A stretch of 64,000 nt of DNA from Acanthococcus lagerstroemiae (GCA_031841125.1 CM063111.1:40808955-40872954), one strand, 5' to 3'; numbered from the stretch's first letter, positions 47,601-59,083 are shown. A program made the numbers and translations. Notes: generated by a model from the letters alone, not told the origin.

Positions 47601-48508
47601 TGAAAAAATATTACTTTGAATGACCTTATCCAATTTTTTAGTAGCCTCAAACAAATTTTTGCTTGCTCCGTTCCCTTTGCTTTTTTGTTACTTTCCTATA
47701 CTTTATGTTGCACTTAAAACATCACTCCTATTCTTTCTTTTTAGTTCGTTCGTACTCGCTGACTATTCATGATGTCTGTATAATAAACTTATGTTATTTT
47801 GGCAGTTTTTTACAACTATTTAATAAGAAAAATTTTTTAGATGGCCGACAATGAAAATAGATTACTTTAATTGACATAGATGCCCTTTTTTCAAAATAGA
47901 TGATTTTAGATAGCTTATATGATTCAGAAGGCCGGTTGACACCTTGTAGCTGAGTATTCGATTTTCCCGATGAACAATCTGAAACGTGAAACCTCCCTTC
48001 CCCATTTCCTTTTAATCCATAATCGTTTGACTAGCGTCCCGTTCCTCGTATTACGTGATCAATGTTCCCTTAAATTAGAACGGATGTGCTACTACCGATT
48101 ACGTAATCAACTAAACATTCACATAAGTCTCCCCTCTCCCTTGTAATAAATTATAAATCAACCGCTCCCCTCTTTGATGATTACATATCATACGGACAAT
48201 GAGATAATCCCTGAACTAATATGTAGAAATTTTTGAAGTGTTCAAAATCGATTAAGGAAAGTTCTGCTTTAGAAATTTGGCCACCAGAGAATCAAATTTA
48301 GCAAAGTAGTAAAATATTTGTTATTTTTCAAAGATATTTCAAAGACTTTGGAATTTTTGAATTTTTGATTTTTTTTTTTAATTTTGAGAATTTAAGTGCC
48401 CAAGAAACTATAACAAAAAAACGCAAGTATTTTCATTTGAAATTTTGTTAATGGAGGACCTGATTTTGGTAATTACTGAAACTTTTAGAAGAACAACACC
48501 TTAGACCA

Positions 48509-48751
48509 CAGGTGGCGGAACCGTAGGGAAGAGATAGCAGCTGCCCGCTGTTAAAATTCAGCGGACACTTCTTCCCAGAAATTTTTATTTTTTTATAATA
48601 CCTAATCGTAAATAAAAAGGAAATACGAGTATTAGAAGATAATAGCCTGTTTTGCCTTTCAATTTCAATGGACCATATTTTTTTCTCGCTTCATCTCCAT
48701 GTTTTTCTTCCCCTCGCTCGTTCCCTCTAGCAGAAACACTTTCCGCCACTG
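48509..48751. mobile_element. Possible miniature hAT element, 243 bp
   Basis: CAGGTGGCGGAACCG on the left and CAGTGGCGGAAAGTG, reverse-complemented, on the right are similar ends. Flanking 8-mers do not match, so the call rests on the termini alone. Confidence 0.45.
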
Positions 48752-50741
48752 CTGCTTGAGCAAATTCGTTTTCCTAGAGAAATTGTATCCCCCTCTGCGT
48801 GTGCTACTTTCGTATGGTGAGGAAGCTTAAATAAAAACTAAAGGCACATAGGAGAGGGAAAACTCCACCACCAGATGCACCCTGATGAAAGCAAGGGTAA
48901 ACTACATCAGTATTCTTTCCTGGAGATGTGTCTCCATCACCACAATTATAATGGCAACTCACAAAGCAAATAATAATTTCGAACGTAAAAAGTCTTCCAT
49001 TCGGATGTCCGGGCGGAAACAACCTATGCTGAGAAATTCATAAAATGTACCTAAGGATACTGAATGAGGAAGTCAAATTGAAAAACTTGAAGAAAGAGAT
49101 GAAAAGATTAAAAGTAGATATAATAAGAATTAGTAAAGTGAGATGGCCAAAAAAATATATATATACATTCTTGGACGGGGGAGTATAGGATAATTAATAC
49201 AGCAACGAAAAGAGGGCAAGAAGGCGTAGGCAGTATTTGATAAGAATTTCAGCAAACCCAGTATCTTTAGGGATAGTCCAAGTTTATACGCTTACAGGAG
49301 GTTATAGTGAAGCAGAAGTAGAAAAAATTTATGAAGAAATTGATTAAGTACTAAGCAAGTTGAAAGAAAATGAAAATTTAATTATAATACAAGATTGGAA
49401 GGGTAGGAGGAAGAAAAGAACCAGGGGTATGCGAAGAGCACGCGGTTTAAGAAAGCAAAATGAAAGACGGGCGAGGCTCATAGAATTCTGCGAAGAATAT
49501 AAATTAGTAATGGGAAACAATCTGTTTAAAAATCATGACAGAAGAAAATAACTTGGAAAATCCCAGGAAATGAAAGAAGATATCAAATAGATTATATTTT
49601 GATGAGACGATTAAAATCAAACACTGGATTGTAAGACATACTCAGGAGTGGATGTAGATAGTGATCACAATTTAGTAGTTGATTTAAATTTGAAAAAAGA
49701 TTAATAAGAAGAAAGTAAGCTAAAAATGGAATTTGGAGTTATTGAAAACTAAAAGAGGGAAAGAAAAGAGAAAAAATCAAAGAAAAAAATAATAAAAGTA
49801 TTTTGTAAATTACAGGAAGGAAATGATATTGAAGGGGAGTTGATAGCACTAAAAAAAAAAGCAATAATAAATCTGGAAGCAAAAAAGAAATTCAGTATTC
49901 AAATGATAGAAAGGAGAAAAACATGGATGAAAAGTGAGATGCTAGAGTTAATGGGAAAAACAAGAACGTATAAACCAGCCAATGATGGAGAAAGTAAGGA
50001 CAAATATAAAGCTTTGAAAAATCAAATAAAGAGAGAATGTAAGAAGGCCAAAAAAAATGGATTAATTAGAATTGTTAGGAAATTAAGAAGCAAATGAGAG
50101 AAGGAATGCCCGATCAGGCATATAATAAAGTAAAAAGATATTTTGGAGCAAGGAGAAAGAAAATAAATAATTTAACGGATGAAAAAGGAAAATATTTGAC
50201 TCAAAGCAAAATAAAAAGATGGGTGAGATATGTTGAAAAACCATGTAAAATGTAGCAGGTATAAGTACTCGAAAATGTATGAGAGGAGAAAATAGTGTGA
50301 AGGATGAAGAAAGAGGAGATCCTATTTCGAGATCGGAATAAATAAAGCTCTGAGAGAAATGAAAGCACGTAAAGTAGAAGGAGTTGATGAAATTGCTAGT
50401 GAGTAATTGAAGAATGCAGGAGAAGTAGTTTAAAAAATGTTTTATGAATTAATCTGCAGAATGTATGAGAAAGGAGAAATGCAAACAGATTTCCAGAAAA
50501 GCAAGTTAATTATGATCCCTAGAAAATTTAGAACAAGCAAATGTGAAGATTATCATACTATAAGTTCACTATCGCATGTATCAAAAATTCTAGCTAGGAT
50601 AATACATTGTAAATAAGAAAATGGAAGAAGGATTGGGAGATCAGCTTGGATTCAGAAAATTTAGAGGAACTAGGAAAGCAATATTATGATGTTTGAGGCT
50701 TTTATCAGAAAAAAAAACTGAAAAAAGGTTTGGATACATAT

Positions 50742-50935
50742 GAAGGGTAAAGAATCAAAATTCACATTTGCCATTTTACTTCAAGGGCGCAAATAGGTAA
50801 AATACTGTACGCGGGTGCAGGAATATCTTTGCTGCACCTGTGAATGTGCGATATGTACAACATACTCCACGTTCTTCGTCTATTTGCGCTCTTGAAGTAA
50901 AATAGCAAATGTGAGTTTTGATTTTTACCCTTCAC
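50742..50935. mobile_element. Palindromic miniature element inside the LINE
   Basis: About 60-bp arms are inverted copies: GAAGGGTAAAGAATCAAAAT through GGGCGCAAATAG on the left, and CTATTTGCGCTCTTGAAG through TTTTTACCCTTC on the right. They enclose a centre of about 75 bp. It splits the LINE reverse-transcriptase domain between FGYI and AFVDLEK. AT-rich words at the borders prevent a firm target-duplication call (ATAT or TATA). Confidence 0.8.
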
Positions 50936-51230
50936 CTTCATATTATATAGCATTCGTAGATTTAGAAAAAACTTTTGATAATGTTGAATGGTCAAAAGTG
51001 TTTCAAATATTGAAGGAAATAGGAGTTAAGTACATATATAAAGAAAGAATAGTAATATGGAACTTGTACATAACGATCAAAAGCTAAAATACAAATAGAG
51101 GATGAAGTGGTAGAGAAGTGAAAGTCCAAAATGGAGTGATACAAGGTTGCTGTTTATCATCAGTACGGTTTAACCTATTTATAGAAAAGGTAATTAAAGA
51201 AATGAATGAGAGGAAATCAGGTGTGATAAT

Positions 51231-51894
51231 CAAAGATAATGATCTTTGATCTTGAGATCATATTAAGATCGCCCATCTCCGGAAATAAGATGCTTATTTT
51301 AGCGGAAAAAGTTGTAAAAAGCCAAAAAATAAAGAATTGGCTTTTGACTTTTTAACTTTTCAATTATTCTGAGTTTTGGCTTTTGGCTTTCAGTTTTCAT
51401 GAAAGGCATTGGCTTTCGGCTTTCAAATGTATGATTTACTATAAGCGTGTAGCAATAAATTTCAACTATCATTAAGTCGATTAGAAATTCACTTTCAATG
51501 AAAATTTGTCCTAAATTTAACTGCATCATCACCAAAAAATTGAATTATTATCAGATCTACTGGTAGAATAATTTTTAATCGTCATTTTACCCTCCTGAAG
51601 ATAGCAGTTTTTCTCTTTGAAAGTACACCTGATCACTCATTCATTTTCACCCGCACAAGTGATTTTGCAGCGCACTCTAGTGCAAGTCTAAACCCTAATT
51701 GTCACGCAGAAGCTGTTTGTACTCATTTTAAAAATGGAAAAAATGATCTGATCTTTGATCTTTTTTAAGTAAAAATTATGATCTAAAAATCAAAGATCAT
51801 CGGATTTTTAAAATAATCTAGATCAGATGAAAGATCGCGAAAAAAAGATTTTTGATCTTAAGATCATATTAAGAACAGATCATGCCCAGTTCTG
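51231..51894. mobile_element. GATC/AGCC-rich hAT-like element, copy 1
   Basis: Flanking 8-mers GTGATAAT (51223-51230) and GTGATAAC (51895-51902) match at 7 of 8, and the LINE frame resumes outside them. The right end, reverse-complemented, starts CAGAACTGGGCATGATCTG; the left starts CAAAGATAATGATC. Both subterminal zones are runs of GATC words (GATCTTTGATCTT, AAGATCATATTAAGA), and GGCTTTTGGCTTT words lie at about 51340-51430. It is the inverse-orientation sister of 56138-57128. No transposase frame is present. Confidence 0.85.
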
Positions 51895-54800
51895 GTGATA
51901 ACACAATGGGAGACGGTTGAATGATAAGGTTTGCAGATGACATTGCAACAGTGAAGAAAAGCAAAGAAGAACTAAAGAAAATATTGAATGAAAAATGGAA
52001 AATAAAATACGTATCAAATGAATATGAATAAAAATAAAACAAAAGCGAAGGTAGTCCATAGATGGAAACAAAATCCAATAAATATGCAAAGAAGAGGTGA
52101 AAAATAAAGGAAGTAAAGGAACTGAAACACGGCCGGCACTTTTTCATTTTAAAAGGTGCAAAATTCAAGACCGTTGATGTGGTAGTTTCTAGGAAAGGGG
52201 TAAAATTTTTGTCTCAACACGTAAATAAAATTTAAAAAAATCTTTTGCCATTTCAATTTAAGTGGTCTAATTCTGTTTTTTTTTTCTTCTTTTTTTTTTT
52301 TTCATAGTTTAAATAAAAAAGTAATTTATTGAATTAGCGCACCTGAGTGGAAATCCAGGTAGGTGCAAGCGCACGCTTGCTACTGGAGATTCGTTGGCCA
52401 TGAACTGAAGTATAGAAGTCTGATAACGTAAGATGGAAGAAGTGAAACAGAAATAAAGAGTAGAAAGGAACAAGCTAAGAGAACTTTTTTTTCTTCTTCT
52501 TCAAAAAGGAGACATATTCAGGGCAAGTATAGATTTACAAGTAAAGACTGAGACACGTACGTTTGGATTATAGCATTGTACTGATGTGAGACCTGGACAG
52601 TAGGAACACAAAAAAGAGAATGATAAAAGCTTTTGAAATGTGGTGCTATTGGAGAATGTTGAAAATCAAGTGGATAGTAAAGGTCAGGAATGAGGAAGTA
52701 TTAGAGACAAATATGAAGGACCAGAGAAATTTTGAATATAATCGTAAAGAGAAGAGTTAAAATGGTAGGTCATAATACAATACATCCTGAAATATTTTTA
52801 ACACTGTTAAAGGGAATGGTTGAGAGAAACAGCTGGAAAGGATGGCAAATAATGAGCTATGGCGAGCAGATAATGAAGGATACAAAGTGTAAATCCTTTT
52901 CTGAAATAAATAGATTAGCGCAGGAGAGGAAAAAAGCGGACAGACGCAACTTACTAGTCGAGAGACTAGAAGTATAACAAAGAAATTATTTACTTTTGAG
53001 ATACTGGCTACTGAAAATCCAATTCCGCCAGTTCTTGAAAAGTTAAGGAAAATACTTCACCTCGGAAATTTTCAATTGATGCCCCGAGTGTACAACCTTC
53101 TACTTCCCTATCTTCCTTTCTTTCAATAAGTACATCTTTAATCTGGCTTCAGCCTGGCAGTTAGGTCGATGTTGTGGGCCTCGCAACTGGAATCTCAAAG
53201 CTGATCGAATCAAGAAAACCCGAAAACGGCCAGGGCCGGGCTTCGGCTCAGCCGGTCTGCGGCCACAGCCTGTCTTGCTCCGGAATTCATCACCTTGACT
53301 GTATAGAATATGATTCTCGATTTCGGCTGATCTTACTTATTTCGTACGCCTACGTCCGAACTCTGACCTTTAAAATATTTTGTCGGTAACATATTCTGGA
53401 CTTAAAAGAGTCTATAATTTTTTCTCAAGGTTAATCGATGAAGATCGGAATACCAAATTTGCTCGTATGAAAGCCAGCTTTGATTGATAAGTTAGTATTC
53501 AAAAATCTATGGCACATTACGTTAGGCTACTATATTTTATTTTTCTTCGTCAGACTAGGCAGGTTTAATATTGAAAAATACTCGCACACGTTTTTGCAAT
53601 CGATTATTTTATCAATTTCGAAAAAAAATTCCATACTTGGAAAGCACTTAATCCTTCGTCTTCAAGGCGTACAAATCAATCAGTTTTTCTTAATTGATTC
53701 AGAAGTACAGTAATCAATCATTTTCCTCAAATCAGATGTGCCGTTGAACATCAAATTTGGCTCCGTCTGAAATATTTACTGCGAAGTAAGTATATTTAAA
53801 AGCGTTTCACTCGTCCATTTTTTTTTTTTTCACTCAAATAACCACGAAAATCACTTTTCGTAAGTACTGACCACGGCAGAACGCCTAGAGGAGAAAATAG
53901 AGACGCCGGATACAAATTAAGTTCTGTCCTGGTAATTAGAACTGCTACAACGAATCCGGGGTAAAATATACACACATTTCCACTCACATGTCAGACGACC
54001 ATATTTTATGTAATAAACGATTTCTCGAAGGTATAAGTCATTAATTCGTGGCAAGTATCACCAGACCACGACACATACCTATTTTGTTTTCCATCGAATA
54101 TACGCATTACGAGTATGCAAAGGTAAAAAGTATGAAAGGTTCATATAACAGAGGGTTCGCTACGTCCCCAAACAAATTTGTGACTGCACGTAACTGATTT
54201 CTCGGAAACGAATAACGTTCTTCATAAACGAATGTTCGCATTAATTTACGTGAGCCCGCCCTTCCTTCCACATCAATATGCCTAATGAAATTACTGTTTC
54301 GTATTTTAATGTGACTGTGACATAGACTCAGGTTTCTTAAAAAGCGAGCTTGGAAAACATTCTTCGATAATGTTTCTAAACAATTAGGCGTCACACGATA
54401 CATTCTCGTTACTGGAGATGAATTTGTGAAATGAAACAAGATTTTCCGATTTCAAGTGGGGCTTCTTTTAGGTTGGTAACTACGCGCTAATACAAGAACT
54501 CCGGGTGAAGAAAAGCTCTATTAGAATTATTAAAACTTTTTACGACAATATTGCGTGCTTGCCCTTTCTACGTCCAAAGCATTAATTATGTATTTGTAAT
54601 AGCGATCAATTAGTAATGTCGTTTCATTTTTTTAATATGTCTACATTTTAAGTCAAGCCAAGAGGTAGGCCCGTAGCGTCGGGCAAATGAGGGTATTTCT
54701 CCTCGAGCCAACGGTTTGTCCCCCCATCAGAAAAGCTGGAACTTTTTAATATTTTTTTCTTACGCGTGAATTTTGAAATGTTGCTTCAAATTAACTTTTC

Positions 54801-54999
54801 CCTAGTGAGTCAGGCATCTGGCAGAATGCCATTACTTATTACTTAAAAGAAAAGTAAATGTGATGCGATCTGACATACCCAGGCTTGTTGCGGAAAACAA
54901 AATTTCACAGTACGGCCGAATCCCAAGGCTTCAGCCGTTGAATAAATTCGCAATGTAAAGGCCAACCCTCGCGTCAATGCTAAAGTCCCTTCTTATATT

Positions 55000-55440
55000 G
55001 TGGTCATAACCACTCATCGTCCAGACAACCGAACTCAGTCCTCATCCAGTCAACAGCCGCTGTCAGAGTCCTCACAAATTCTAGAGCTTCTCAAACGACT
55101 CGAAGCCTCGCAGAAAATCATCGAAGGGAAAGTTATAAGCCTGGAAACTCGTGTCACTGCTATGGAGTCACCCCACTCCTAGCCCTCCACGCAAACGCAA
55201 AAAGAAATGAGTGGCATGCACCATCTCAACCTCCTTTGCTGGAATGCGAACGGTTTGTTAGCTAGGAAAACTGAATTAGAAACATTCCTTCATCTACATG
55301 ACATAGATGTGGCGCTGGTATCAGAGACGCATCAAGGACGCTTCTCAAATCAACTAAAAATACGCAACTACCTTGTGTGCTCTGCTGAACACCCCAGTGA
55401 TCTACCTTCAAATGGAAAAATAGTCACAAACCCTAATTGA
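55000..55440 (+). mobile_element. Jockey/I-type LINE fragment: ORF1 tail and ORF2 endonuclease start
   Basis: A frame at 55000-55182 ends with a coiled-coil-like stretch (ILELLKRLEASQKIIEGK), like the C-terminus of a Gag-like ORF1. After a 24-bp gap, a frame from 55207 reads MSGMHHLNLLCWNANGLLARK and then DIDVALVSETHQGRF. These are the N-terminal metal-binding Asn and catalytic Glu motifs of LINE apurinic endonucleases. It stops at 55440 with no reverse transcriptase downstream, so only the middle of the element survives. It represents a different LINE group from the RTE-like relics. Confidence 0.8.
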
Positions 55441-56137
55441 CAGTCAAAATTGAACATTTGACCTAGGACCCGTTGTGGTAAGCCTTCAGACATAGATTGA
55501 CTGGGAAAATAATCACAATAGCCTCTCGAGAAAGCGTACACACGGCAACTCGGGAAGTAAAAAAAAAACTAATTTGGAGAAAAAGATTTGAAGATGATTT
55601 GCAATTGATTTCTTCTTTCTTCTCTTATCTGAGGCAGTTGTGATGGTGTGAACGAATGGTTCTTTGAGAATAGAAAAAAGAAATCGCTAATTTGGTTGCA
55701 TCCGAATTTAGTCCCGAAAGGGTATTGTCGCAGCCGAGTTTAGTGCGGGAGTGATTCCGATTTTTTAGTCCGTGCAGGCAATTCACTTTAGTCCAGTAAC
55801 TTTATAGAGGCGCCTGCGAGTAGGTAGTAGGCTATTCTTCCATCTACATAGAGGAGATGTAACGCTATTGTCAAGCGCGCGCCTGGAATATTTAACACGT
55901 GATGGTGGCATCGGATTCAGGGTAAAAAACTAGACCTAAAAGCATATTCGTTTTTGTCCGGAAAATTTGCTTTAAAAAAAGATATAAAAATAAAAGTAGC
56001 GGAAATATTGCAGAAACTTTCAACATGTTTTTCTCACAAATTAGGTTTTTATGTTGCCATGTTTGAAGTGCAACTCTACGAATTTTCATCGGATCTCAAT
56101 ATTCTTTTTTTAAATACTCGGTGGAATGTGGTGCATC

Positions 56138-57128
56138 CAGAGAACCGATGGCATGATTAAGGAACTGCAGGTATGCGCACCGAAAATGTAAACAAACAAT
56201 AATGAAGAGGTTGCATGGGTTTGCAATAGGGTGCTTACAACGCAGCGCGCGGCAAACATCCTAGTTACGCGATACAATCATGCGATTTCCATGCAACCTC
56301 TTCATAATCGTTAGTTTACATTTATGGTGCGTACACCTGCAGTTCCTTAGGCATGATTTGACCGTAATATGATCTTAAGATCAAAGATCTTTTTCCGCGA
56401 TCATTGATCTGATCTAGATCATTTTAGAAATCCGGTGATCTTTGATCTTCAGATCATAATTTTTACTTAAAAAAGATCAAAGATCAGATCATTTTTTCTT
56501 TCTTTAAAATGAGTACAGACAACTTCTGTGATCATTAACACAACTCTTTTCTACAGTCTACTTCTATATTTTTTGTTCTGTGACTATGAGAATTTGTTAC
56601 GTGTCACATGAAAAGGGCCTTAAAAATCTGGTTCATTTAAGAAACGTAATTTACAACCCGCAATACACATCGATAGCATGGGCATTGTGAAGTTGGAGGG
56701 GAAGGTGGAGTTCATCGCGCGCAATGTTCCTTATCGCAGAGCTGCACCGTGAAAAAATGATTTCTTAAAAAATGGATCAGACTTTAGTGTCAGGGACTGA
56801 AATCTGGCCAAAAGCTAAAAGTTGAAAGCCAAAAGCTGAAAGTTGAAAGCCAAAAGCCAATGATTTTCATGAAAACCAAAAGCCAAAGATCAGAATAAAT
56901 TGAAAAGTTGAAAGCCAAAAGCAAAATCTTTAATTTTTTGTTTTTAAAAACTTTTTCCGCAAAAATAAGTACCTTATTTCCAGAAATGGGCATGATCTGA
57001 TCTTAATATAATCTTAAGATCAAAGATCATTTTAAAAAGATCTTTGATCTAATTTAAGATCTTTTTTGGCTCATGATCTTTGATCTTGATCTAAATCGTT
57101 TCAAACGTGATGATCTTGCTGATCTTTG
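56138..57128. mobile_element. GATC/AGCC-rich hAT-like element, copy 2, interrupted
   Basis: The left end CAGAGAACCGATGGCATGAT corresponds to the terminus of copy 1, but is split after 20 bp by a smaller element at 56158-56349. The right end is GCTGATCTTTG. Flanks GGTGCATC (56130-56137) and GGTGCATG (57129-57136) match at 7 of 8. The interior mirrors copy 1 in inverse orientation: GATC arrays, then CAAAAGCCAAAGATC and GAAAGCCAAAAGC words at 56815-56930. An extra GATC-rich segment at 56981-57128, beginning CAGAAATGGGCATGATCTG, looks like an additional terminal copy. Confidence 0.8.
56158..56349. mobile_element. Miniature hAT element, 192 bp, nested
   Basis: The terminal repeats are about 58 bp, beginning TAAGGAACTGCAGG on both ends, with near-identical inner words ATGAAGAGGTTGCATGG. 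The 8-bp duplication GGCATGAT is exact (56150-56157 and 56350-56357). The centre of about 75 bp is unrelated and slightly GC-rich. It sits inside the terminus of the larger hAT-like element. Confidence 0.95.
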
Positions 57129-57267
57129 GGTGCATGAGATGAGCGCATTATCTCAAAATTGATTATCTGCAACAAGTCTGGGTATGTCAGATCGCATCAC
57201 AAATACTTTTTTTTATATCAAATTCATTTTGTAAGGTGCAAGTGAAATATATGATATATTTATCGAC

Positions 57268-57306
57268 TAGCTGATCCGCTTCGCGGGTCATCATACGGGT
57301 CAGCTA
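57268..57306. repeat. Short hairpin (CTAGCTGAYCCG palindrome)
   Basis: GACTAGCTGATCCG and CGGGTCAGCTAGCC are inverted copies (12 of 14) around a short loop. They lie just outside the 3' end of the reverse-strand LINE. This may be the edge of another repeat. Confidence 0.6.
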
Positions 57307-57317
57307 GCCCGTGAGCT

Positions 57318-58340
57318 TAAGTGAGTTCGATACCACCACCCTCCAATTTTGAGGGATAAAGAGTATAGAGGAGCCTAATTGTGATCCTGCTGTTAACGAA
57401 AACGACCAAGGTAGATGTGTGTGTGTGTGTGCCTGAAGTAAGTAAAGTATAAAGCTGGTTGAGAACCTTTTTTCTAAAGCATTAGTCAAAAGAAAACACC
57501 TACACAAATCCACATTTTGCTCCTTACATTCCACGTAATAATGACTATAGATTAAAAAGAAAACCAGAACATGTTTAGTATGATATGATGATGATAAGGT
57601 TATCATTACGACCAGTTTGATGCAGCTCCCCATTTCTCCCTATCTTGCGCAAGTTTTTTCATTTCCAAATAACTCTTATATTTGACATCCTCGATTATCT
57701 GTTGAACATACTGGAATCTTTGCCGACCTACTAAATTCTTTCTTTCTAGCAGGAGTGATATTATTCCTGGGTGCCTCAAGTTATGCCCTATTAGGTTATA
57801 TTTCCTCGTCTTTAAACGATTCCAAATATCTATTTTACTTGCTACTCTGTTAAGTATTTCCTTATTTCTTACCTTATCCGTCCATTTGATATTAAGCAGG
57901 CTTTTTTTTTTGTCACTTCTTTTTTGGGGGCACGCTGATTCTCGAGAGCTGTAATTCCATAATTTTTTCAGCTTTTATGGCAATTTTTCGATATTTTCGA
58001 AATTTCGTTTGGGGCACTGTGCCCCCCACGAAAAAAGCCCCGATATTAAGTATCCCTTCTCTCGTTTTCCTATGGTTCAAGTTTCACATCCATACAACGC
58101 TACACTCCAAACATAGGTTTTCAAAAATAATTTTTTGATTTCCAGATTTGTTTTTCATTTGAATAAATTACTTTTTTGATAAAATTCGTATGTAACTTGT
58201 GCTATTCTACTACTAATATCCCTTTTACACCTTCCACATTTTCTTATTTTACTCCTGATACAGCAAAATTCGCTTAGGTACATCCTCAATTTTTCCCTGA
58301 CCAATTTTTATTTTCAGCAGTCATGTTCACATCGATTATA
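57318..58340 (-). mobile_element. LINE 3' portion on the reverse strand
   Basis: Read on the minus strand, the sequence gives ISRIAQVTYEFYQKSN, then LKTYVWSVALYGCET (about 58085-58135), and ends EMKKLAQDRE and GAASNWS with a stop near 57597-57599. A 3' UTR follows and matches 10383-10730 in inverse orientation, up to the ACTCACTTA word near 57318. A (GT)n tract lies at about 57416-57430. Several stops are present. It is split by a miniature hAT element at 57897-58042. Confidence 0.8.
57897..58042. mobile_element. Miniature hAT element inside the reverse-strand LINE
   Basis: The word ATATTAAG (within GATATTAAG) occurs on both sides (57889-57896 and 58043-58050), and the LINE frame resumes outside. 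The ends are CAGGCTTTTTT and, reverse-complemented, CGGGGCTTTTTTCGTG. GGGGGCAC words sit inside both ends. Confidence 0.8.
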
Positions 58341-58400
58341 TACCATCGCTTACGAAAATAAGCATAACAGCGACAGTTGTGAGGCCCTACGACACGAATT

Positions 58401-58446
58401 CAGTGGTTGACATTTCTATGGAAATTTATTTTTCTTCCAGCCATGT
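58401..58446 (+). repeat. Dispersed 46-bp repeat, copy 2
   Basis: It is near-identical to 9711-9756 on the same strand (CAGTGGTTGACATTTCTATG through TTCTTCCAGCCATGT). Confidence 0.75.
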
Positions 58447-59083
58447 ACTCATTGATCTTGATCTTTGCTGAGCCCTGTGCGACTACAGTCTGCAGTCGTG
58501 TTGTTAATAGAAATTAACAATGGAGATTTTCTGTATTCGGATACGAAAGCATATAAAATGTTACAATACGTGTACCTGTAGGAGACACCTGCAGTCTGCA
58601 GACGTCCACCAGTGAGGCGCGGTTTTCGCTCAAGTATAGTAGTATGACGTCATAGTAACAGGAGCGTGTTGGGGGAGCTTACCCCCATCACCACTACGAC
58701 CCCCCCCCTTCCCGAAACCTTCGCGGGAGTGTACAGAACCACTTCTCAAAATCTCATGACAATTGGGTGAACAGTGTAGTAAAGTCTGCAGCCGTGTTGT
58801 TGCTGCGCGACTGCAGTCGGCAGCCACCTGTTAATAGAAACTTCTATGGAAATATGAAGGACAGACAGACACACATTCATATTTTTATATAATAGAATAA
58901 GATGCAGATAGAAAATAGATAGATTAAAGGACCACACTCATTCACTCAAAGTAGTTATTGGCTGCTATCCCATCATCAGTTTCGTCTACTACTCTAATTA
59001 TCACTGATAATGGCACAGCAACCGAAAACATTTCTGTAGAAATATGACTGTCATTAATGCTATCGTGCTTTATTTCTGTTTAG

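Larger units (their letters stand above)
49070..52977 (+). mobile_element. Decayed LINE ORF2 (endonuclease and reverse transcriptase)
   Basis: Pieces of one non-LTR ORF2 follow in order. The endonuclease contributes LKKEMKRLKVDIIRISKVRW (about 49086) and LKENENLIIIQDWKG (about 49360). The reverse transcriptase contributes REMKARKVEGVDEIAS (about 50355), AFVDLEKTFDNVEWSKV (about 50950), GVIQGCCLSSVRFNLFIE (about 51135) and IRFADDIATVKKSKEEL (about 51925). The tail is VKMVGHNTIHPE then CKSFSEINRLAQE with a stop at 52975-52977. Many stops and frameshifts show it is long dead. It is interrupted by an inverted-repeat element (50742-50935) and a hAT-like element (51231-51894). The C-terminal block belongs to the same family as the LINE at 57318-58340. 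Confidence 0.85.
34908..59083 (+). other. Toll: Toll intron 1, about 24.2 kb
   Basis: The donor is GTGAGT at 34908 and the acceptor TTTATTTCTGTTTAG ends at 59083. The intron is dominated by transposons listed separately. The intervals 34908-37508, 38402-39699, 39970-41411, 42518-43354, 44601-48508, 48752-49069, 52978-54999, 55441-56129, 57137-57267 and 58447-59083 contain no gene I recognise. Short frames there, for example 45212-45484, 46747-47073 (minus), 47033-47443 and 54107-54439 (minus), lack domain signatures. Confidence 0.85.

Noticed and set aside
54107..54439. Minus-strand open frame of 110 codons
   Set aside because: No family resemblance, no good initiation or splice context; treated as chance.
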